Of a stretch of DNA of 64,000 nucleotides, positions 20,833 through 32,678 are shown piece after piece. Under the pieces are notes generated by a model. That model saw only the letters and a list, made by a program, of their open reading frames with translations. It was not told the DNA's origin and did no database searches. Position numbers and translations under genes: made by a program. Each line of letters starts with the position of its first letter. Positions within the stretch are counted from its first letter, which is position 1. Origin of the DNA: Streptomyces mobaraensis (GTDB lineage: Bacteria > Actinomycetota > Actinomycetes > Streptomycetales > Streptomycetaceae); contig NZ_CP083590.1 in the NCBI RefSeq assembly GCF_020099395.1, positions 1,488,001-1,552,000 of the forward strand, written 5' to 3'.

Positions 20833-23800
20833 ATCATTTCCACGAGGTCGATCTGTGCCTGGTCGAGCGAGACCAGGGGCAGGTCCGAGGGGGTGTAGCC
20901 GCCCGCGTCCGGGTTCTCGGCGTGGGCGGTGAGGGCGCGCAGGGCGCGGAACCAGGTCTCCGCCAGGCGCCGGACGTCGTCCTCCGCGAGCAGGTCACGG
21001 GGCCAGGACCAGGTCGCGGTCAGCACGGGGCCGGCACCGTCGTCCCGGGCCATGGCGTTGATCTCCAGGGTGTGGCCGAGCGGTGCCCGGGGGTCGGTTC
21101 CCGGGGGCAGGTCCACGTCGGCGAGCGGCTGCCAGTCGGCGTCCCGGCCGGCGGTCGTGCGGCCGAGGTAGTTGAACAGCACCTGGGGGCGCGCCAGTCC
21201 GGCCAGCAGGGGGGCGGTGTCCGGGTTGAGGTACCGCAGCAGGCCGTAGCCGGCGCCGTGGTCGGGCAGGGCGGCCAGCTGCTCCTTGACCCGCTTCAGC
21301 GCGTGCCCCGCCTCCGGCCCGGCGGCCCAGAGGTCGTCCCAGTCGCTGACGTCCACGTCCAGCCGCGCCGGGTGCACGGTGGTGAACCAGCCGACCGTGC
21401 GGGACACGTCGCCGGCCGCGAGGGACTCCTCACGGCCGTGCCCCTCCAGGTCGAGGAGGAGCGGGCCGTTCCCCGTCCCGCCGCCGTCCCGGCGCCAGTG
21501 GGCGAAGGCCAGGGCCAGGGCGGTGAGCAGCACCTCGTTGACGCCGGTGTGGAAGGCGGCGGGCGCGGTGGTCAGCAGCGGTCCGGTGGCGTCGGCGGGC
21601 AGGGTCAGGGTCAGCGAGCGGGCGGTCGCGGCCGGGTCCCGTCGGGGATCCGGTGCGCGACTGCCGATCGGCGGCTCGGAGTGGTCGAGCACCTCCTGCC
21701 ACAAAGGGAGTTCCGCGACCCGGCCGGCGGTCCGCGCCGCGGCCGTCAGGCGCTGCGACCAGCGGCGGAACGAGGTCCCGACCGGCTCCGGCCGGGCGTC
21801 GTGGCCGGCGGCGAGGCCGGCGTGGACGGCGGCCAGGTCCGGCAGGAGGATGCGCCAGGAAACGCCGTCGACGGCGAAGTGGTGGACGCAGAGCAGCAGC
21901 CGGCCCGGCGTGTGGGGGCCGCGGTCGAACCACACGGCCTGGAGGAGGCGTCCGTCGTCGGGCCGCAGGCGGTCGCGGACGGTCAGGGCGCTCTCGGCCA
22001 CGGCCGTCCGCAGCTCGTCGTCGGTCAGCTCCGTGGCGTCGACGCGCTCGACGGCCTCGGCAACGGAGACGGTGCCCGGGGGCGTGATCTCCGGCTGCCA
22101 CGCGGTTCCGGTGCGGTTCAGCCGCAGTCGCAGCGCGTCGTGGTGGTCGACGATCCGGCGCAGCGCCTCGGTCAGCGAGGGGAGGTCGAGTCCGGCGGGC
22201 GCGCGGACCACGACGGCCTGGTGGAGGCCGTCGACGGGGCCGCCGCGTTCCAGCGCCCACCGCATGACGGGGGTGAGGGGGAACGGTCCGGTTCCGTCGT
22301 CGTCGGCGTCCCGCGCCGGGGCCCCGGCCGCGGTGTCGAGTTCGGTGGCGGCCTCGGCCAGGGCGGCGGCCGTCCTGGCGCGGAAGACGTCCCCGGCGGT
22401 GATGCCGAGGCCCGCGGCGCGTGCCTTGCTCACCAGCTGGATCGACAGGATGCTGTCGCCGCCCAGCTCGAAGAAGCCGTCGTCGGCGCCCACCCGCTCC
22501 AGGCCGAGGACGTCGGCGAAGAGCGCGCACAGCACCCGCTCCCTGGGCGTCCTCGGCTCCCGGCCCGTGGCGTCGGCGGTGAAGTCGGGCGCGGGCAGCC
22601 CCCTCCGGTCGAGCTTGCCGTTGGGGGTCAGCGGCAGGGACTCCAGGACCACCACCGCGGCCGGGACCATGTATTCGGGCAGCCGCTCCCCGGCCAGGGC
22701 CTTCAGGCGCCCGGCGTCGGGGGCGGTGTCCAGTGCGGGGACGACGTACGCGACCAGCCGCTTGTCGCCCGGCGTGTCCTCGCGGACCACCAGGGCCGCC
22801 TGGGCGACGCCGGGCAGCGCGGCGAGCACGGCCTCGATCTCGCCGGGTTCGATGCGGAAGCCTCGGATCTTCACCTGATCGTCGACGCGGCCGACGAAGG
22901 TGAGAGCGCCGTCGGGGCGCCGGCGGACGAGGTCGCCGGTCCGGTACATCCGCTCGCCGGGGGCCCCGAACGGGTCGGCGACGAACCGCCCGGCGGTCAG
23001 CCCCGGCCGGCGCAGGTAGCCGCGGGCGAGGTTGGCGCCGGCCAGGTACAGCTCGCCGGCCACGCCCACCGGCACCGGGCACAGCAAGCCGTCGAGCACG
23101 TACAGCCGGGTGTTCCAGATGGGTTCGCCGATCGGTACGGAGGCGCCGCCGTCCCCGTCCCGGTCACGGCACTGCCACGACGTCACGTCGACCGACGCCT
23201 CGGTCGGGCCGTAGAGGTTGTGCAGGGGGACGTCCAGCACCCGGGCGCAGGCCGCGCGCACCTCGTCGGGCAGCGCCTCGCCGCTGCACAGCACGCGCCG
23301 CAGCACGCCGCCGCAGCCGGCGGCTTCGGGGGCCTGGAGGAAGACCCGCAGCATGGAGGGCACGAAGTGGACGGTGGTCACCCGCTCGGTCCGGATGAGA
23401 TCCGCCAGGTAGGCCGGGTCCTTGTGACCCTCGGGGCGGGCCACCACCAGGGTGGCGCCCTCCAGTAGCGGCCAGAAGAACTCCCAGACCGAGACGTCGA
23501 AGCTCGCCGGGGTCTTCTGCAGCACCCGGTCGTCCGCGGTCAGCCCGTAGCGGTCCTGCATCCAGGCGAGGCGGTTGACGATCCCGCGGTGCGGGATGAC
23601 GACGCCCTTGGGCCGCCCGGTGGAACCGGAGGTGTAGATGACGTAGGCGGGGTGCTCCGGGTCCAGCGGGACGGGACGGTCGGTGCCGTCCGCCGGATCG
23701 GTGTCCGGACGGGCCGCCAGGTCGGCCGCGGTCCCCGGGTCGTCCAGCACCAGGCAGGGCACCTCGGCCCCGGCGACCGCGCCGGCCGCCGACCGCCGCG

Positions 23801-26800
23801 TCACCACGGCCGCCGGGCCGGCGTCCGCCAGCATGTACGCCAGGCGCTCCGGCGGCAGCCCCGGGTCGAGCGGCAGGTACGCCGCGCCCGCCTTCAGGAC
23901 CGCGAGCAGCGCGACGACCAGCTCGGCCGAGCGCTCCAGCAGGACCGCCACCGTGGACTCGGGACCGATGTCGTCGGCGAGCAGGCGGTGCGCCAGGCGG
24001 TTGGCGCGGGCGTTCAGCTCCGCGTAGGTCAGCGGCGTTCCCTCGAACACCAGCGCCACGGCGTCCGGGGTCCTGGCCGCCTGTGCCTGGAGGAGTTCGG
24101 GAAGGGTGGTGTCCGGGACGTCGGCCGCGGTGTCGTTCCACTGCTCCAGCAGCCGCTCGCGTTCCGCCGGTTCCAGGATCTCCACCCGGCCGACCGGGGT
24201 GCCGGGGTCTTCGGCGACCGCCTCCAGGAAGCGGACCAGCCGCTCCACCATCAGCTCCACGGTTCCCCGGTCGAACAGGTCCACCGCGTAGTCGACGGTT
24301 CCGGTGATGCCGGCGGGGGCTCCGTCCGCCGACGGCCGCTCGCGCAGCTCGAAGGACAGGTCGAACTTGGCCGCGCCGGCTTCGAGCGGCCGGTTCTCGG
24401 TGGTGACGCCGGGGATGCGCAGGGCGGCTCCGTCGGCGTTCTGGAAGGCGAGCATGACCTGGAAGAGGGGGTGCCGGGCCAGGGAACGCTCGGGGTTGAG
24501 ATTCTCGACCAGCCGCTCGAACGGCAGGTCCTGATGCGCGTACGCCGCGAGGTCCGTCTCCCGTACGCGGTCCACCAGCGCCGCGAACGACGGATTCCCG
24601 GAGGTGTCCGTGCGCAGGACGAGCGTGTTGACGAAGAACCCGACCAGGTCCTCCAACGCCTCGTCCATACGCCCCGCCACCGGCGAGCCGATCGGAATGT
24701 CCGTCCCCGCGCCCAACCGCGTCAGCAACGCGGCCAGACCCGCCTGGACCACCATGAACACACTCGCACCGCAGGCGCGGGCCACCTCCGCCAAACGTCC
24801 ATGCAAATCCGCGTCGATACGCACCGGCACCGATCCGCCCGCGAACGACGCCACCGCGGGGCGGACCCGGTCCACCGGAAGGCTCAGCTCCGCGGGCAGG
24901 CCGGCCAGGGCCCCGCGCCAGAACGCCAGCTGGGACCCGGCCGGACTCGACGGATCCGCCTCGTCCCCCAGCAACTCCCGCTGCCACAAGGCGTAGTCCG
25001 CGTACTGCACCGGGAGCGCGTCCCACTCCGGCACACCACCCGACACCCGCGCCCGGTACGCGACCTCCAGATCCCGGCCCAGCGGGCCCATCGACCAGCC
25101 GTCACCGGCGATGTGGTGCACCACCAGCAACAGCACGTACTCGTCCGTCCCGACGCCGAACAGCCATGCGCGCACCGGCACTTCGGCCGCGAGGTCGAAC
25201 ACGTACCGGGCACGCTCGCGCAGCGCGGCGGAGACTGCCTCTTCGCCGGCCCCGGCCAACGGGACCCACGACAGCACCTCCCCCACCTCGGCCATCCCCA
25301 GCACCCGCTGGAGCGGCTCGCCCCCCACCTCGCCGAACACCGTCCGGAGGCTCTCGTGGCGCTCCACGACATCACGCAGCGCCGCGCCCAGCGCCATCCG
25401 GTCCAGCGGGCCCGTCAGGCGCAGGGCGAGCGGGTGGTTGTAGGTGGCGCTGGGGCCTTCGAGCTGTCCGACGAGCCACAGGCGGCGCTGGGCGAAGGAC
25501 ACCGGCAGGCGTTCCGGCCGCTCCCTCGCGACCAGCGCCGGGCGTGCCCGGCCCGCGTCCTCCAGGCGGCGTGCCAGGCCCTCCGCCGTCGGCGCCTCGA
25601 ACAGCGTCCGGATGCCGAGCTCCACGCCCAGCACCGAGCGGATCCGGCTGACCAGCCGCGTCGCGGACAGCGAATGCCCGCCCAGGTCGAAGAAGTTGTC
25701 CTCGACGCCGACCCGCTCCACCCCCAGCACCTCGGCGAACAGCCCGCACAGGGCCTGCTCGCGGCCCGACCGGGGCGCACGTCCCGCCGGGGCCCCGCCG
25801 AAGACGGGGGCCGGCAGGGCGGCGCGGTCCAGCTTCCCGTTCACCGTCACCGGCAGTCCGTCCAGCACCACGACCGCCACCGGCACCATGTAGTCCGGAA
25901 GCCGCTCGGCGAGCCGCGCGCGCAGGCGCGCCGGGTCGGGCCCGGTGTCCGGCTCCGGGACCGCGTAGCCGACCAGGCGCCGGTCGCCCGGGACGTCCTC
26001 CCGGACCACCACGGCCGCCTGCGCCACCCCGGGCTGGGCGGCGAGCGCGGCCTCCACCTCGCCCAGTTCGATCCGGAAGCCCCGGACCTTCACCTGTCCG
26101 TCCCCGCGGCCGACGAACACGAGGTTGCCGTCCGCACGCCACCGCACCACGTCGCCGGTCCGGTACATCCGCGCCCCGGGCGGGCCGTACGGATCGGCCA
26201 CGAAGCGCTCGGCGGTCAGGCCGGGGCGGCCGTGGTAGCCGCGGGTGACCCCGGCGCCGGCGAGGTAGAGCTCCCCGGTCGCCCCGGCCGGTACCGGGCG
26301 CAGCGCGTGGTCGAGCACGTAGACGCGGGTGTTCCGGATGGGTGCGCCGATGGGCACGGGGACGCCGGTGCCCTCGTCGCGGCACTGCCAGGCCGTCACC
26401 TCGATGGAGGCTTCGGTGGGCCCGTAGAGGTTGTACAGCGGGATGTCGAAGGTCCGGAAGAAGGCGGCCTGCAGTTCGGCGGGCAGGGCCTCGCCGCTGC
26501 AGGAGACCTGCCGCAGGGTGTCGCGGCAGGCGGCGGCCTCGGGTGACTGGAGGAAGACCCGCAGCATGGACGGCACGAAGTGGACGGCGGTCACGCGCTC
26601 GGCGCGGATGAGGTCGGCCAGGTAGCCGGGGTCCTTGTGACCGTCGGTGCGGGCCACGACCAGGGCGGCGCCCTCGATCAGCGGCCGGAAGAACTCCGCG
26701 ACGGAGACGTCGAAGCTCGACGGGGTCTTCTGCAGGACCCTGTCGTCCGGCGCCAGGGGGTGGGTCTCGCGCAGCCAGGTAAGGCGGTTGACGACGCCGC

Positions 26801-28712
26801 CGTGCGGGACGACGACGCCCTTGGGCCGCCCGGTGGAACCGGAGGTGTAGATGACGTAGGCGGGGTGCTCCGGGTCCAGCGGGACGGGACGGTCGGTGCC
26901 GTCCGCCGGATCGGTGTCCGGACGGGCCGCCAGGTCGGCCGCGGTCCCCGGGTCGTCCAGCACCAGGCAGGGCACCTCGGACGCGGCGACCGCGCCGGCC
27001 GCGGAGCGTAGCGTCAGCAGGCGCACCGGGCCGGCGTCCGCCAGCATGTACGCCAGCCGTTCCGCCGGGTGTCCCGGGTCGAGCGGCAGGAACGCCGCGC
27101 CCGCCTTCAGCACGCCCAGCAGCGCGACGGCGAACGCGACGGAGCGGGGCAGCACCAGGCCGACGGTCTGCTCGGGGCCGACGCCTTCGGCGAGCAGGCG
27201 GTGGGCCAGGCGGTTGGCGCGGGCGTTCAGCTCCGCGTAGTTCAGTGTCGTGCCCTCGGACACCAGCGCCACGGCGTCCGGGGTCCTGGCCGCCTGCTCC
27301 TCGAACAACTGCGGGAGGGTGCGCGGGGGCTGGGGGCGGGCGGTGTCGTTCCACTCCACGAGCACCCGGCGGCGTTCGGCCGCCCCAAGGACGTCGAGGT
27401 GTCCGAGGGGGGTGTCCGGGGCCTCGGCGAGGCGGCGCAGGAAGCCCTGGAACCGTTCGAGGTGGGCGGCGAGTTCGTCCTCGCCGTACACGGCGGGGTT
27501 GGCGTCGAATTCCAGCCGAATGCCGTCGTGGGCGTCCGCGCTGCCGATGGCCACGACGGAGAGGTCCTGGACCGGGCCGGTCGCCAGTTGGCGGGCCGTG
27601 GTGCCCAGGTCGCCGAAGACCGTCGGGTGCTGGAAGGACATGATGTTGACCGTGGGGCCCACGAGGCTCTGCGAGCCGCCGGAGTAGCCCAGTTCGGCCA
27701 GCAGGTCCTCGCTGCGGTACCGCTGGTGCCGCAGGACGGTGGCGACCTTCCGCGACACCTGGTCCACCAGCGCGGTGAAGCCGAGCGCCGCGTCGACCGT
27801 GAGGCTCAGCGGCAGGATGTTCGCCATCATCGACGGCGTTTCGAGGGCGGCGCGCCCGACCCGGCCCGGCACGGGCAGTCCCAGCACGACGTCGCGGCGG
27901 GAGGCGAGCCGGCTCAGGTACGCCGCCGTGGCGGCGATGACCGGGAGGGACCAGCGGCCGGCGGCGCCGGGTACGGCGTCCAGGAGTGCCCGGGCCTCCT
28001 CGGGGCCCAGTGCGGTGCTCCGGCGCAGGACGCCCCCCGAGGCGGGTGCGGTGCGGCCGGCCAGGGTGACGGGTTCGGGGGCGTCCCGGGAGGCCGTCAG
28101 CCAGTGGTCGCGGTCCGGCCGGTACCGCCGGGTGGTGCGGTATTCGGCGTCCTCCCGCAGGAGGTCCGCCAGCGGGTGGAAGTCCGTGGCGGCCGGCGTG
28201 CGGCCCTGGGTGAGGGCCGTGTAGGTCTCGGCGAGCCGCCGGCAGTAGAGGGACTGGCCGTAGCCGTCCAGGACGATGTGGTGGTAGCGGAAGAAGAGCA
28301 GGTGGCGTCCGTCGTCGAGCCGGAGCAGCACGTGCTCGTGGAGGGGGCCGCGGAGCAGGTCGAACGGGGCCGCGAGGGCGGCTTCGAGCCATGCGCGGGC
28401 CGCGTCCTCGGGGGTGCCGGTGGCGTCCGTACGGTGCTCGCGCAGGTCGATCAGGCGCAGCGGCGCGTCGGCCGGTGCGTCGATGAGCTGCCACAGGCCC
28501 TCGTCGTCCTCGGTGAAGCGGGTGCGCAGCGCGTCCGTCTCGGCGACGGTCAGGTTCACCGCCCGCTCCAGCAGCGGCACTTCGAGGGTTCCGGTCAGCT
28601 CGAAGCAGACGCCGCAGTGGAAGAGGGGGCTGCCGGGGTCCAGTTGCTGGGCGACCCAGACGCCCAGTTGCGCGGCCGAGGCGGCATGGCGTGCGGTCTC
28701 GATGTCGTTCAC
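20814..28712 (-). CDS. NRPS A: Cstarter-A-T-C-A-T-E (acyl-X-D-Ser)
   Basis: A 2632-aa protein. The N-terminal C domain ('HHIVLDG') comes before any amino-acid carrier, so it should be the lipid-acylating starter that takes the fatty acid from the ACP encoded next upstream. A1 (about 456-960) has the unusual pocket D-V-A-H-S-S-L-I-E-K, Ser-like except for Ala instead of Trp at position 239. T1 'LGGHSL' is near 1011. C2 is LCL-like. A2 (about 1524-2040) has D-V-W-H-L-S-L-V-D-K, a standard serine code. T2 'LGGDSI' is near 2086. The final ~490 aa are an epimerase ('HHFAVDG', 'EGHGRE', '[11 protein letters not shown]'), so residue 2 becomes D-Ser. The GTG at 28712 follows AGGAGAGCC. Confidence 0.94.
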   Translation of the reverse strand: MNDIETARHAASAAQLGVWVAQQLDPGSPLFHCGVCFELTGTLEVPLLERAVNLTVAETDALRTRFTEDDEGLWQLIDAPADAPLRLIDLREHRTDATGTPEDAARAWLEAALAAPFDLLRGPLHEHVLLRLDDGRHLLFFRYHHIVLDGYGQSLYCRRLAETYTALTQGRTPAATDFHPLADLLREDAEYRTTRRYRPDRDHWLTASRDAPEPVTLAGRTAPASGGVLRRSTALGPEEARALLDAVPGAAGRWSLPVIAATAAYLSRLASRRDVVLGLPVPGRVGRAALETPSMMANILPLSLTVDAALGFTALVDQVSRKVATVLRHQRYRSEDLLAELGYSGGSQSLVGPTVNIMSFQHPTVFGDLGTTARQLATGPVQDLSVVAIGSADAHDGIRLEFDANPAVYGEDELAAHLERFQGFLRRLAEAPDTPLGHLDVLGAAERRRVLVEWNDTARPQPPRTLPQLFEEQAARTPDAVALVSEGTTLNYAELNARANRLAHRLLAEGVGPEQTVGLVLPRSVAFAVALLGVLKAGAAFLPLDPGHPAERLAYMLADAGPVRLLTLRSAAGAVAASEVPCLVLDDPGTAADLAARPDTDPADGTDRPVPLDPEHPAYVIYTSGSTGRPKGVVVPHGGVVNRLTWLRETHPLAPDDRVLQKTPSSFDVSVAEFFRPLIEGAALVVARTDGHKDPGYLADLIRAERVTAVHFVPSMLRVFLQSPEAAACRDTLRQVSCSGEALPAELQAAFFRTFDIPLYNLYGPTEASIEVTAWQCRDEGTGVPVPIGAPIRNTRVYVLDHALRPVPAGATGELYLAGAGVTRGYHGRPGLTAERFVADPYGPPGARMYRTGDVVRWRADGNLVFVGRGDGQVKVRGFRIELGEVEAALAAQPGVAQAAVVVREDVPGDRRLVGYAVPEPDTGPDPARLRARLAERLPDYMVPVAVVVLDGLPVTVNGKLDRAALPAPVFGGAPAGRAPRSGREQALCGLFAEVLGVERVGVEDNFFDLGGHSLSATRLVSRIRSVLGVELGIRTLFEAPTAEGLARRLEDAGRARPALVARERPERLPVSFAQRRLWLVGQLEGPSATYNHPLALRLTGPLDRMALGAALRDVVERHESLRTVFGEVGGEPLQRVLGMAEVGEVLSWVPLAGAGEEAVSAALRERARYVFDLAAEVPVRAWLFGVGTDEYVLLLVVHHIAGDGWSMGPLGRDLEVAYRARVSGGVPEWDALPVQYADYALWQRELLGDEADPSSPAGSQLAFWRGALAGLPAELSLPVDRVRPAVASFAGGSVPVRIDADLHGRLAEVARACGASVFMVVQAGLAALLTRLGAGTDIPIGSPVAGRMDEALEDLVGFFVNTLVLRTDTSGNPSFAALVDRVRETDLAAYAHQDLPFERLVENLNPERSLARHPLFQVMLAFQNADGAALRIPGVTTENRPLEAGAAKFDLSFELRERPSADGAPAGITGTVDYAVDLFDRGTVELMVERLVRFLEAVAEDPGTPVGRVEILEPAERERLLEQWNDTAADVPDTTLPELLQAQAARTPDAVALVFEGTPLTYAELNARANRLAHRLLADDIGPESTVAVLLERSAELVVALLAVLKAGAAYLPLDPGLPPERLAYMLADAGPAAVVTRRSAAGAVAGAEVPCLVLDDPGTAADLAARPDTDPADGTDRPVPLDPEHPAYVIYTSGSTGRPKGVVIPHRGIVNRLAWMQDRYGLTADDRVLQKTPASFDVSVWEFFWPLLEGATLVVARPEGHKDPAYLADLIRTERVTTVHFVPSMLRVFLQAPEAAGCGGVLRRVLCSGEALPDEVRAACARVLDVPLHNLYGPTEASVDVTSWQCRDRDGDGGASVPIGEPIWNTRLYVLDGLLCPVPVGVAGELYLAGANLARGYLRRPGLTAGRFVADPFGAPGERMYRTGDLVRRRPDGALTFVGRVDDQVKIRGFRIEPGEIEAVLAALPGVAQAALVVREDTPGDKRLVAYVVPALDTAPDAGRLKALAGERLPEYMVPAAVVVLESLPLTPNGKLDRRGLPAPDFTADATGREPRTPRERVLCALFADVLGLERVGADDGFFELGGDSILSIQLVSKARAAGLGITAGDVFRARTAAALAEAATELDTAAGAPARDADDDGTGPFPLTPVMRWALERGGPVDGLHQAVVVRAPAGLDLPSLTEALRRIVDHHDALRLRLNRTGTAWQPEITPPGTVSVAEAVERVDATELTDDELRTAVAESALTVRDRLRPDDGRLLQAVWFDRGPHTPGRLLLCVHHFAVDGVSWRILLPDLAAVHAGLAAGHDARPEPVGTSFRRWSQRLTAAARTAGRVAELPLWQEVLDHSEPPIGSRAPDPRRDPAATARSLTLTLPADATGPLLTTAPAAFHTGVNEVLLTALALAFAHWRRDGGGTGNGPLLLDLEGHGREESLAAGDVSRTVGWFTTVHPARLDVDVSDWDDLWAAGPEAGHALKRVKEQLAALPDHGAGYGLLRYLNPDTAPLLAGLARPQVLFNYLGRTTAGRDADWQPLADVDLPPGTDPRAPLGHTLEINAMARDDGAGPVLTATWSWPRDLLAEDDVRRLAETWFRALRALTAHAENPDAGGYTPSDLPLVSLDQAQIDLVEMMWRTAE

Positions 28713-28779
28713 GGCTCTCCTGGCTTTCCTGGCTCGTGGTCCTGGTGCGGCGCTGCGGACCGGGTGGGGCGGGGCGGGG

Positions 28780-29058
28780 TCAGGAGGACGTGGCGATCTC
28801 CTTGAGGAGGGCGTCGACGAGGGAGGCGACGGTGGGGTTGTCCCACATGATCGTGTCGTCCACGGTGATGTCGAGGTGGTCCTCGATCTCGCTCGCCAGG
28901 GTCAGCGCGTAGAGGGAGCTGAGGCCGTAGCCGGTCATCGGCCGGTCGGGGCTGATGTCCGCGGCGGGCATCCGCACGTGTTCGGCAATCCGCTCGATCA
29001 GCCAGGCGGTCAGGGACTCGGCGGACACCGCGGTCGTTTCGGAGGCAGCAGGCTGCAC
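28780..29058 (-). CDS. acyl carrier protein for the lipid starter
   Basis: A 92-aa free-standing ACP. The phosphopantetheine serine lies in '[10 protein letters not shown]' (a DSL-motif variant), followed by the acidic helix '[11 protein letters not shown]' and '[13 protein letters not shown]'. It sits between the acyl-CoA dehydrogenases and the starter NRPS. By analogy with ramoplanin/enduracidin-type clusters it should receive the fatty acid from the AMP ligase, hold it while the dehydrogenases act, and donate it to the starter C domain. The GTG start follows GGAGAGACC. Confidence 0.9.
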   Translation of the reverse strand: MQPAASETTAVSAESLTAWLIERIAEHVRMPAADISPDRPMTGYGLSSLYALTLASEIEDHLDITVDDTIMWDNPTVASLVDALLKEIATSS

Positions 29059-29127
29059 GGTCTCTCCTCGGGGGTGGGTTCGGTACGGGTGGCGGGTGCG
29101 GGTGGGCGGCCGTGAGCGGGGCGCCGG

Positions 29128-30852
29128 TCAGCGGCCGTCGGGGAGGCGGCGTCCGGTGAGGCCGAAGCTCCGGCCGGACTCGAAGCGTGCGGTCAGCTCG
29201 GCGAAGAGCCACCGCTCCAGGTGGTCGGGCAGGGCGCGGGGGGTGGCGCCGGGCCGGGCCGCGAGCCGGGTGAGTGCCGCCTGGAGCCAGCGCGGGTCGC
29301 CCAGCAGCGGGTCGGCCGGGTTGTGCCGCCGGATGCCGAGGCAGGCGGCGGCGACGAGCACCCGCACGTAGCGGTCGGCGAGGGCGTACGTCCGGGGTGC
29401 GGCCGCGGTGGTCAGTTCGGAGGGCGGCAGACCGGCGCAGGTGTCGGTGAGCGCGCGCAGTTCGCCGGCGAAGTGGGCGGTCAGCCGGGCGACGTCGGCG
29501 TCCTCTGCGTCCCCGGCGCCGGCCGGTGCGGCGGTCACGGTGGAGCTGAGGCGTTCGCGGCCGCCGGCGAAGACGCGCAGGCGGTCGAAGGGAACGGGCG
29601 GCAGGGGTCCGTCGAGCCGGAAGAGGTCGTCCGGGGCGGGTTCGCCCCGGTTCCACGAGCGGCGGGCGAGCAGCGGCAGTTGCTGGACGATGGCCATCTG
29701 GCAGATCGCGCGGGCGGCGTGGCCGAATCCGGCGGGCTGGATGTCCCGCAGCAGCTTCTGGAAGATCGCGCTGTCGCCGTCGCGCAGGTAGAAGTGGGCG
29801 CCGAGGACGGTGGAGAGGCGGTGCATCGCGTCCATCAGCGTCTTGGCGACGAAGTACTTCACCGCCTGCGCGTAGACGCCCGCCTCGGCCGGTGTGAGGT
29901 GCAGGGCGCGGATGGCGACCGCGGCGAACGCCTCGCAGAGCAGCAGGTCGGTGTAGGCGCCGGCGAGCACGGAGCGGACCAGGGGGAGGTCGGCGGCGGT
30001 CCGCCCGTAGAGCCTCCGGCCGCGGACGTGCCGGAGGGTGGTGCGCAGGCCGGTGTCGAGGACGCCGGTGAACATGGCGACGACGGTCGTCCGGGTGATC
30101 TGGAAGGACTTCAGGGCCGTCTCCAGGCCCTGGCCCGGCGTGCCGAGGACGCTGTCAGTGGGCACGGGGCAGCCGAGCAGCTCGATGCCGCCGAGCCGGA
30201 CGCCGCGCATGCCCGCGGTGGGGAAGCGCGGGAGGTGGCGGTCGGCCGGGAGGGCGGCCGCGTCGACGAACAGCTGGGAGTGGCTGCGGCCGCCGGGGCG
30301 CGGGTCCGTGCGGGCCAGCAGCACCATGGCCTCGGCCCGCCGGATGTTGGCGACGACTTCCTTCCTGCCGCGGAGGAGGTACCCCTCGGGGGCCTCGGTG
30401 GCCTCGAAGCTCATTCCGGTGATGTCGTTGCCGTGGTCCAGCTCGTGGTAGGCGACGGCGATCCGGCCGTTGCCCAGGAGCAGCCCGGCGGCCTCCGCGC
30501 ACTGCCGCGCGCTGCCCGCGGTCCAGATGTTGACGGCGGCCAGGAAGGAGCTGACGCCGTACCCCAGGCCCAGGGCGGGGTCGCGCCGGTAGACCGCGCG
30601 CATGGTCTCGACGAGGTCGTCGAGCCGGGTGAGCCGTCCCCCGTACGCGGCCGGTACGAACTCGGCGTTCAACCCGTAGGTGTCGAGGGCCTGTTCGCCG
30701 GGGAGGAACGGTTCCCCGCGCTCGTCCGCCTCGAGGATCCGGGAGAAGCGGAGCGGATTGTCCGGGTCCAGCGGGTCGCCCAGCAGCGCTTCCAGGGCGT
30801 CGACGCCGGGTGTCGCGCCGGCGGTTCCGCCGGTTCTGCGGCCGTCGCTCAT
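29128..30852 (-). CDS. long acyl-CoA (acyl-ACP) dehydrogenase 1
   Basis: A 574-aa flavoprotein of the acyl-CoA dehydrogenase superfamily, longer than fatty-acid-oxidation members because of a C-terminal helical extension, as in the paired dehydrogenases of ramoplanin-type clusters. Visible segments are 'VAYHELDHGNDI' (FAD/substrate-binding beta domain), 'KEVVANIRRAEAMVLLARTD', 'GVRLGGIEL' and 'SFQITRTTVVAMFTGVLDTGL'. It is expected to introduce a double bond into the ACP-bound acyl chain. Its ATG overlaps the stop of the second dehydrogenase by 4 nt. The two are paralogues, so they may form a heteromer or act at C2 and C4. No confident assignment of the catalytic base was made. Confidence 0.85.
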   Translation of the reverse strand: MSDGRRTGGTAGATPGVDALEALLGDPLDPDNPLRFSRILEADERGEPFLPGEQALDTYGLNAEFVPAAYGGRLTRLDDLVETMRAVYRRDPALGLGYGVSSFLAAVNIWTAGSARQCAEAAGLLLGNGRIAVAYHELDHGNDITGMSFEATEAPEGYLLRGRKEVVANIRRAEAMVLLARTDPRPGGRSHSQLFVDAAALPADRHLPRFPTAGMRGVRLGGIELLGCPVPTDSVLGTPGQGLETALKSFQITRTTVVAMFTGVLDTGLRTTLRHVRGRRLYGRTAADLPLVRSVLAGAYTDLLLCEAFAAVAIRALHLTPAEAGVYAQAVKYFVAKTLMDAMHRLSTVLGAHFYLRDGDSAIFQKLLRDIQPAGFGHAARAICQMAIVQQLPLLARRSWNRGEPAPDDLFRLDGPLPPVPFDRLRVFAGGRERLSSTVTAAPAGAGDAEDADVARLTAHFAGELRALTDTCAGLPPSELTTAAAPRTYALADRYVRVLVAAACLGIRRHNPADPLLGDPRWLQAALTRLAARPGATPRALPDHLERWLFAELTARFESGRSFGLTGRRLPDGR

Positions 30853-32597
30853 GACGTGCTCCTCATCATGCCGGCGCTCGTCATCATGTCGACGCTGATC
30901 GGCGGGTGGGCGGGGTCCGGTTCCCCTTCGACGAGCAGTGCGGCCAGCCGGTCGTGGGCCGACCGGTCCTCTTCGCCGACGGGGGCGCCGAGCCGGGTCA
31001 GTACGGTGACGAGGCACGCCTGGAGCCAGGTGTGGTCGGGCCGGTCCGGTGTCCGGAACCGTGCGTCGTCCGGCCGGTTGTTGAGCCACAGCCACAGGCT
31101 CGCGGCGCCCGCGAAGCACAGTTCGTACCGTTCGGCGAGGTCGAAGGAGCCGGCCGGGACGTCGCGCGGGTGCCGCGGCTGTGCGGCCAGTTCCTCGTGC
31201 AGCGCGGCCGTGGCGGCACCCAGGTCGCCGGCCAGCCGGGCGAGGCGGGCCGGGACCGCGCCGGTGGCGGCCAGCGCGTCCAGTCGGGCGACCGCGTCCG
31301 GGAGGCTTTGCACCAGGCTGCCGCCGGCGCCGGACAGCAGGCGGAGCCGTTCCGGCCGGAACGCGCCCGAGGGTGCGGTCAGGGTCGTGGCCTCGGCCAC
31401 GCCGGCCTCGTTCCACCACCGCTTGCCGTAGCCGCGGGCGAGCCGCGGGAACTGGTCGATCAGGGCGTTGCGGTTGACGGCGGTGCTGCCGTCGAAGATC
31501 GACACCAGCCGGTGGTCGCGGTCGAGCCTGGCGAACGCCCCTTCCTCGTGATGCTCCGTCAGATAGCCGCGCAGGCCCATGAGTTCACCGAGCTGGGCGA
31601 TCGCGTCCTGGACCAGGGTGGGCACGCACGCCTTGGCGACCGCGGAGACCACGCTCATCTCGTCGGTGAGCGCGGTGACGCTGCGGCCCGCCACCAGGGC
31701 GGCCGCCTCGGCGACGAGCACCGCGGCGGACGCCTCGCCCAGGAGGCGCCGCGCCTGCGGCAGGTCCGCGAGCCGGCCGCCGTACAGCCGACGGTCGCGG
31801 GCGAACCGGGCGGTGAGCCGGAGGGCGTGGTCGGCGGCGCCCAGGGAGAGCCCGACGCAGACGGTGCGGGTGAGCTGGAGGGCCTTCAGGACGGTCTCCA
31901 TACCGGTGCCCTCGGCCCCGACGAGGGCGGATCCGGGGATCCGGGCCCCGTGGAAGGCGATGCCGCTGATGTCGGCGCCGCGGATGCCGTGCGTCCGGAT
32001 CTTCGGCAGCGCGGTGGAAGCGGACTCCGGCAGCCGGCGCTTGTCCACCAGGAAGAGGCTGAACCCGCGCGGTCCGCCGGCCGGGTCAGTCCGGGCCAGG
32101 ACGCAGATCCGCGTGCCCCGCGTGGCGTTGTTGATCAGCCACTTCTCGCCGTCGAGCAGCCAGTCGGCGCCGTCGCGGACGGCTGCCGCCTCGCCGGCCA
32201 GCAGGTCGCTCCCGTGGTCGCGCTCGGTGAGGCCCCACGAGACCACGGCACCCCGCCGGACGTCCTCGCCGAGCCGCGCGGCCTGCTCCGCCGTGCCCGC
32301 GACCCAGACCGGTGCGGTGCCCAGGAAGGTCTTCCCGTGGGCGATGGCGACGGTGAGGTCCCGCCGGGCCACCGTGCGCACCAGGCCGATCAGCTCGTCG
32401 TAGCCGCGGAGTTCGCCGCCGTGCGCCACGGGGACGTAGTGGTGCGCCAGGCCCGCGGCGTCCAGCAGCGCGCAGGCCGGCTCAGGAAACGTTTCGGCAC
32501 GGTCGGAGCCGGCGAGCGCGGCCGCCGACAGCGGGCCGCCGTCGGCTTCGGCCGCGCGCACGGCACGCTCCAGCGCCACGGCAGACTGAGATGGCAC
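30849..32597 (-). CDS. long acyl-CoA (acyl-ACP) dehydrogenase 2
   Basis: A 582-aa acyl-CoA dehydrogenase. It has the beta-domain segment 'SWGLTERDHGSDLL', 'GEKWLINNATRGTRICVLARTD', the C-terminal FAD-interface motif 'FDGSTAVNRNALI', and an extra C-terminal helical region. It is a paralogue of the downstream dehydrogenase and coupled to it by an ATGA overlap. The likely role is unsaturation of the lipid starter while bound to the ACP; a pair of such enzymes with an AMP ligase makes the 2,4-dienoyl chains of ramoplanin-like peptides. The GTG at 32597 follows AGGAC. Confidence 0.86.
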   Translation of the reverse strand: MPSQSAVALERAVRAAEADGGPLSAAALAGSDRAETFPEPACALLDAAGLAHHYVPVAHGGELRGYDELIGLVRTVARRDLTVAIAHGKTFLGTAPVWVAGTAEQAARLGEDVRRGAVVSWGLTERDHGSDLLAGEAAAVRDGADWLLDGEKWLINNATRGTRICVLARTDPAGGPRGFSLFLVDKRRLPESASTALPKIRTHGIRGADISGIAFHGARIPGSALVGAEGTGMETVLKALQLTRTVCVGLSLGAADHALRLTARFARDRRLYGGRLADLPQARRLLGEASAAVLVAEAAALVAGRSVTALTDEMSVVSAVAKACVPTLVQDAIAQLGELMGLRGYLTEHHEEGAFARLDRDHRLVSIFDGSTAVNRNALIDQFPRLARGYGKRWWNEAGVAEATTLTAPSGAFRPERLRLLSGAGGSLVQSLPDAVARLDALAATGAVPARLARLAGDLGAATAALHEELAAQPRHPRDVPAGSFDLAERYELCFAGAASLWLWLNNRPDDARFRTPDRPDHTWLQACLVTVLTRLGAPVGEEDRSAHDRLAALLVEGEPDPAHPPISVDMMTSAGMMRSTS

Positions 32598-32678
32598 GTC
32601 CTGCTTTCCCTTCGAGATCCCGTCGGACAGGGCATGGCCCGTCGGGCCGCCGGCTCCCGGCGGCCCGACGGCTCCTGC

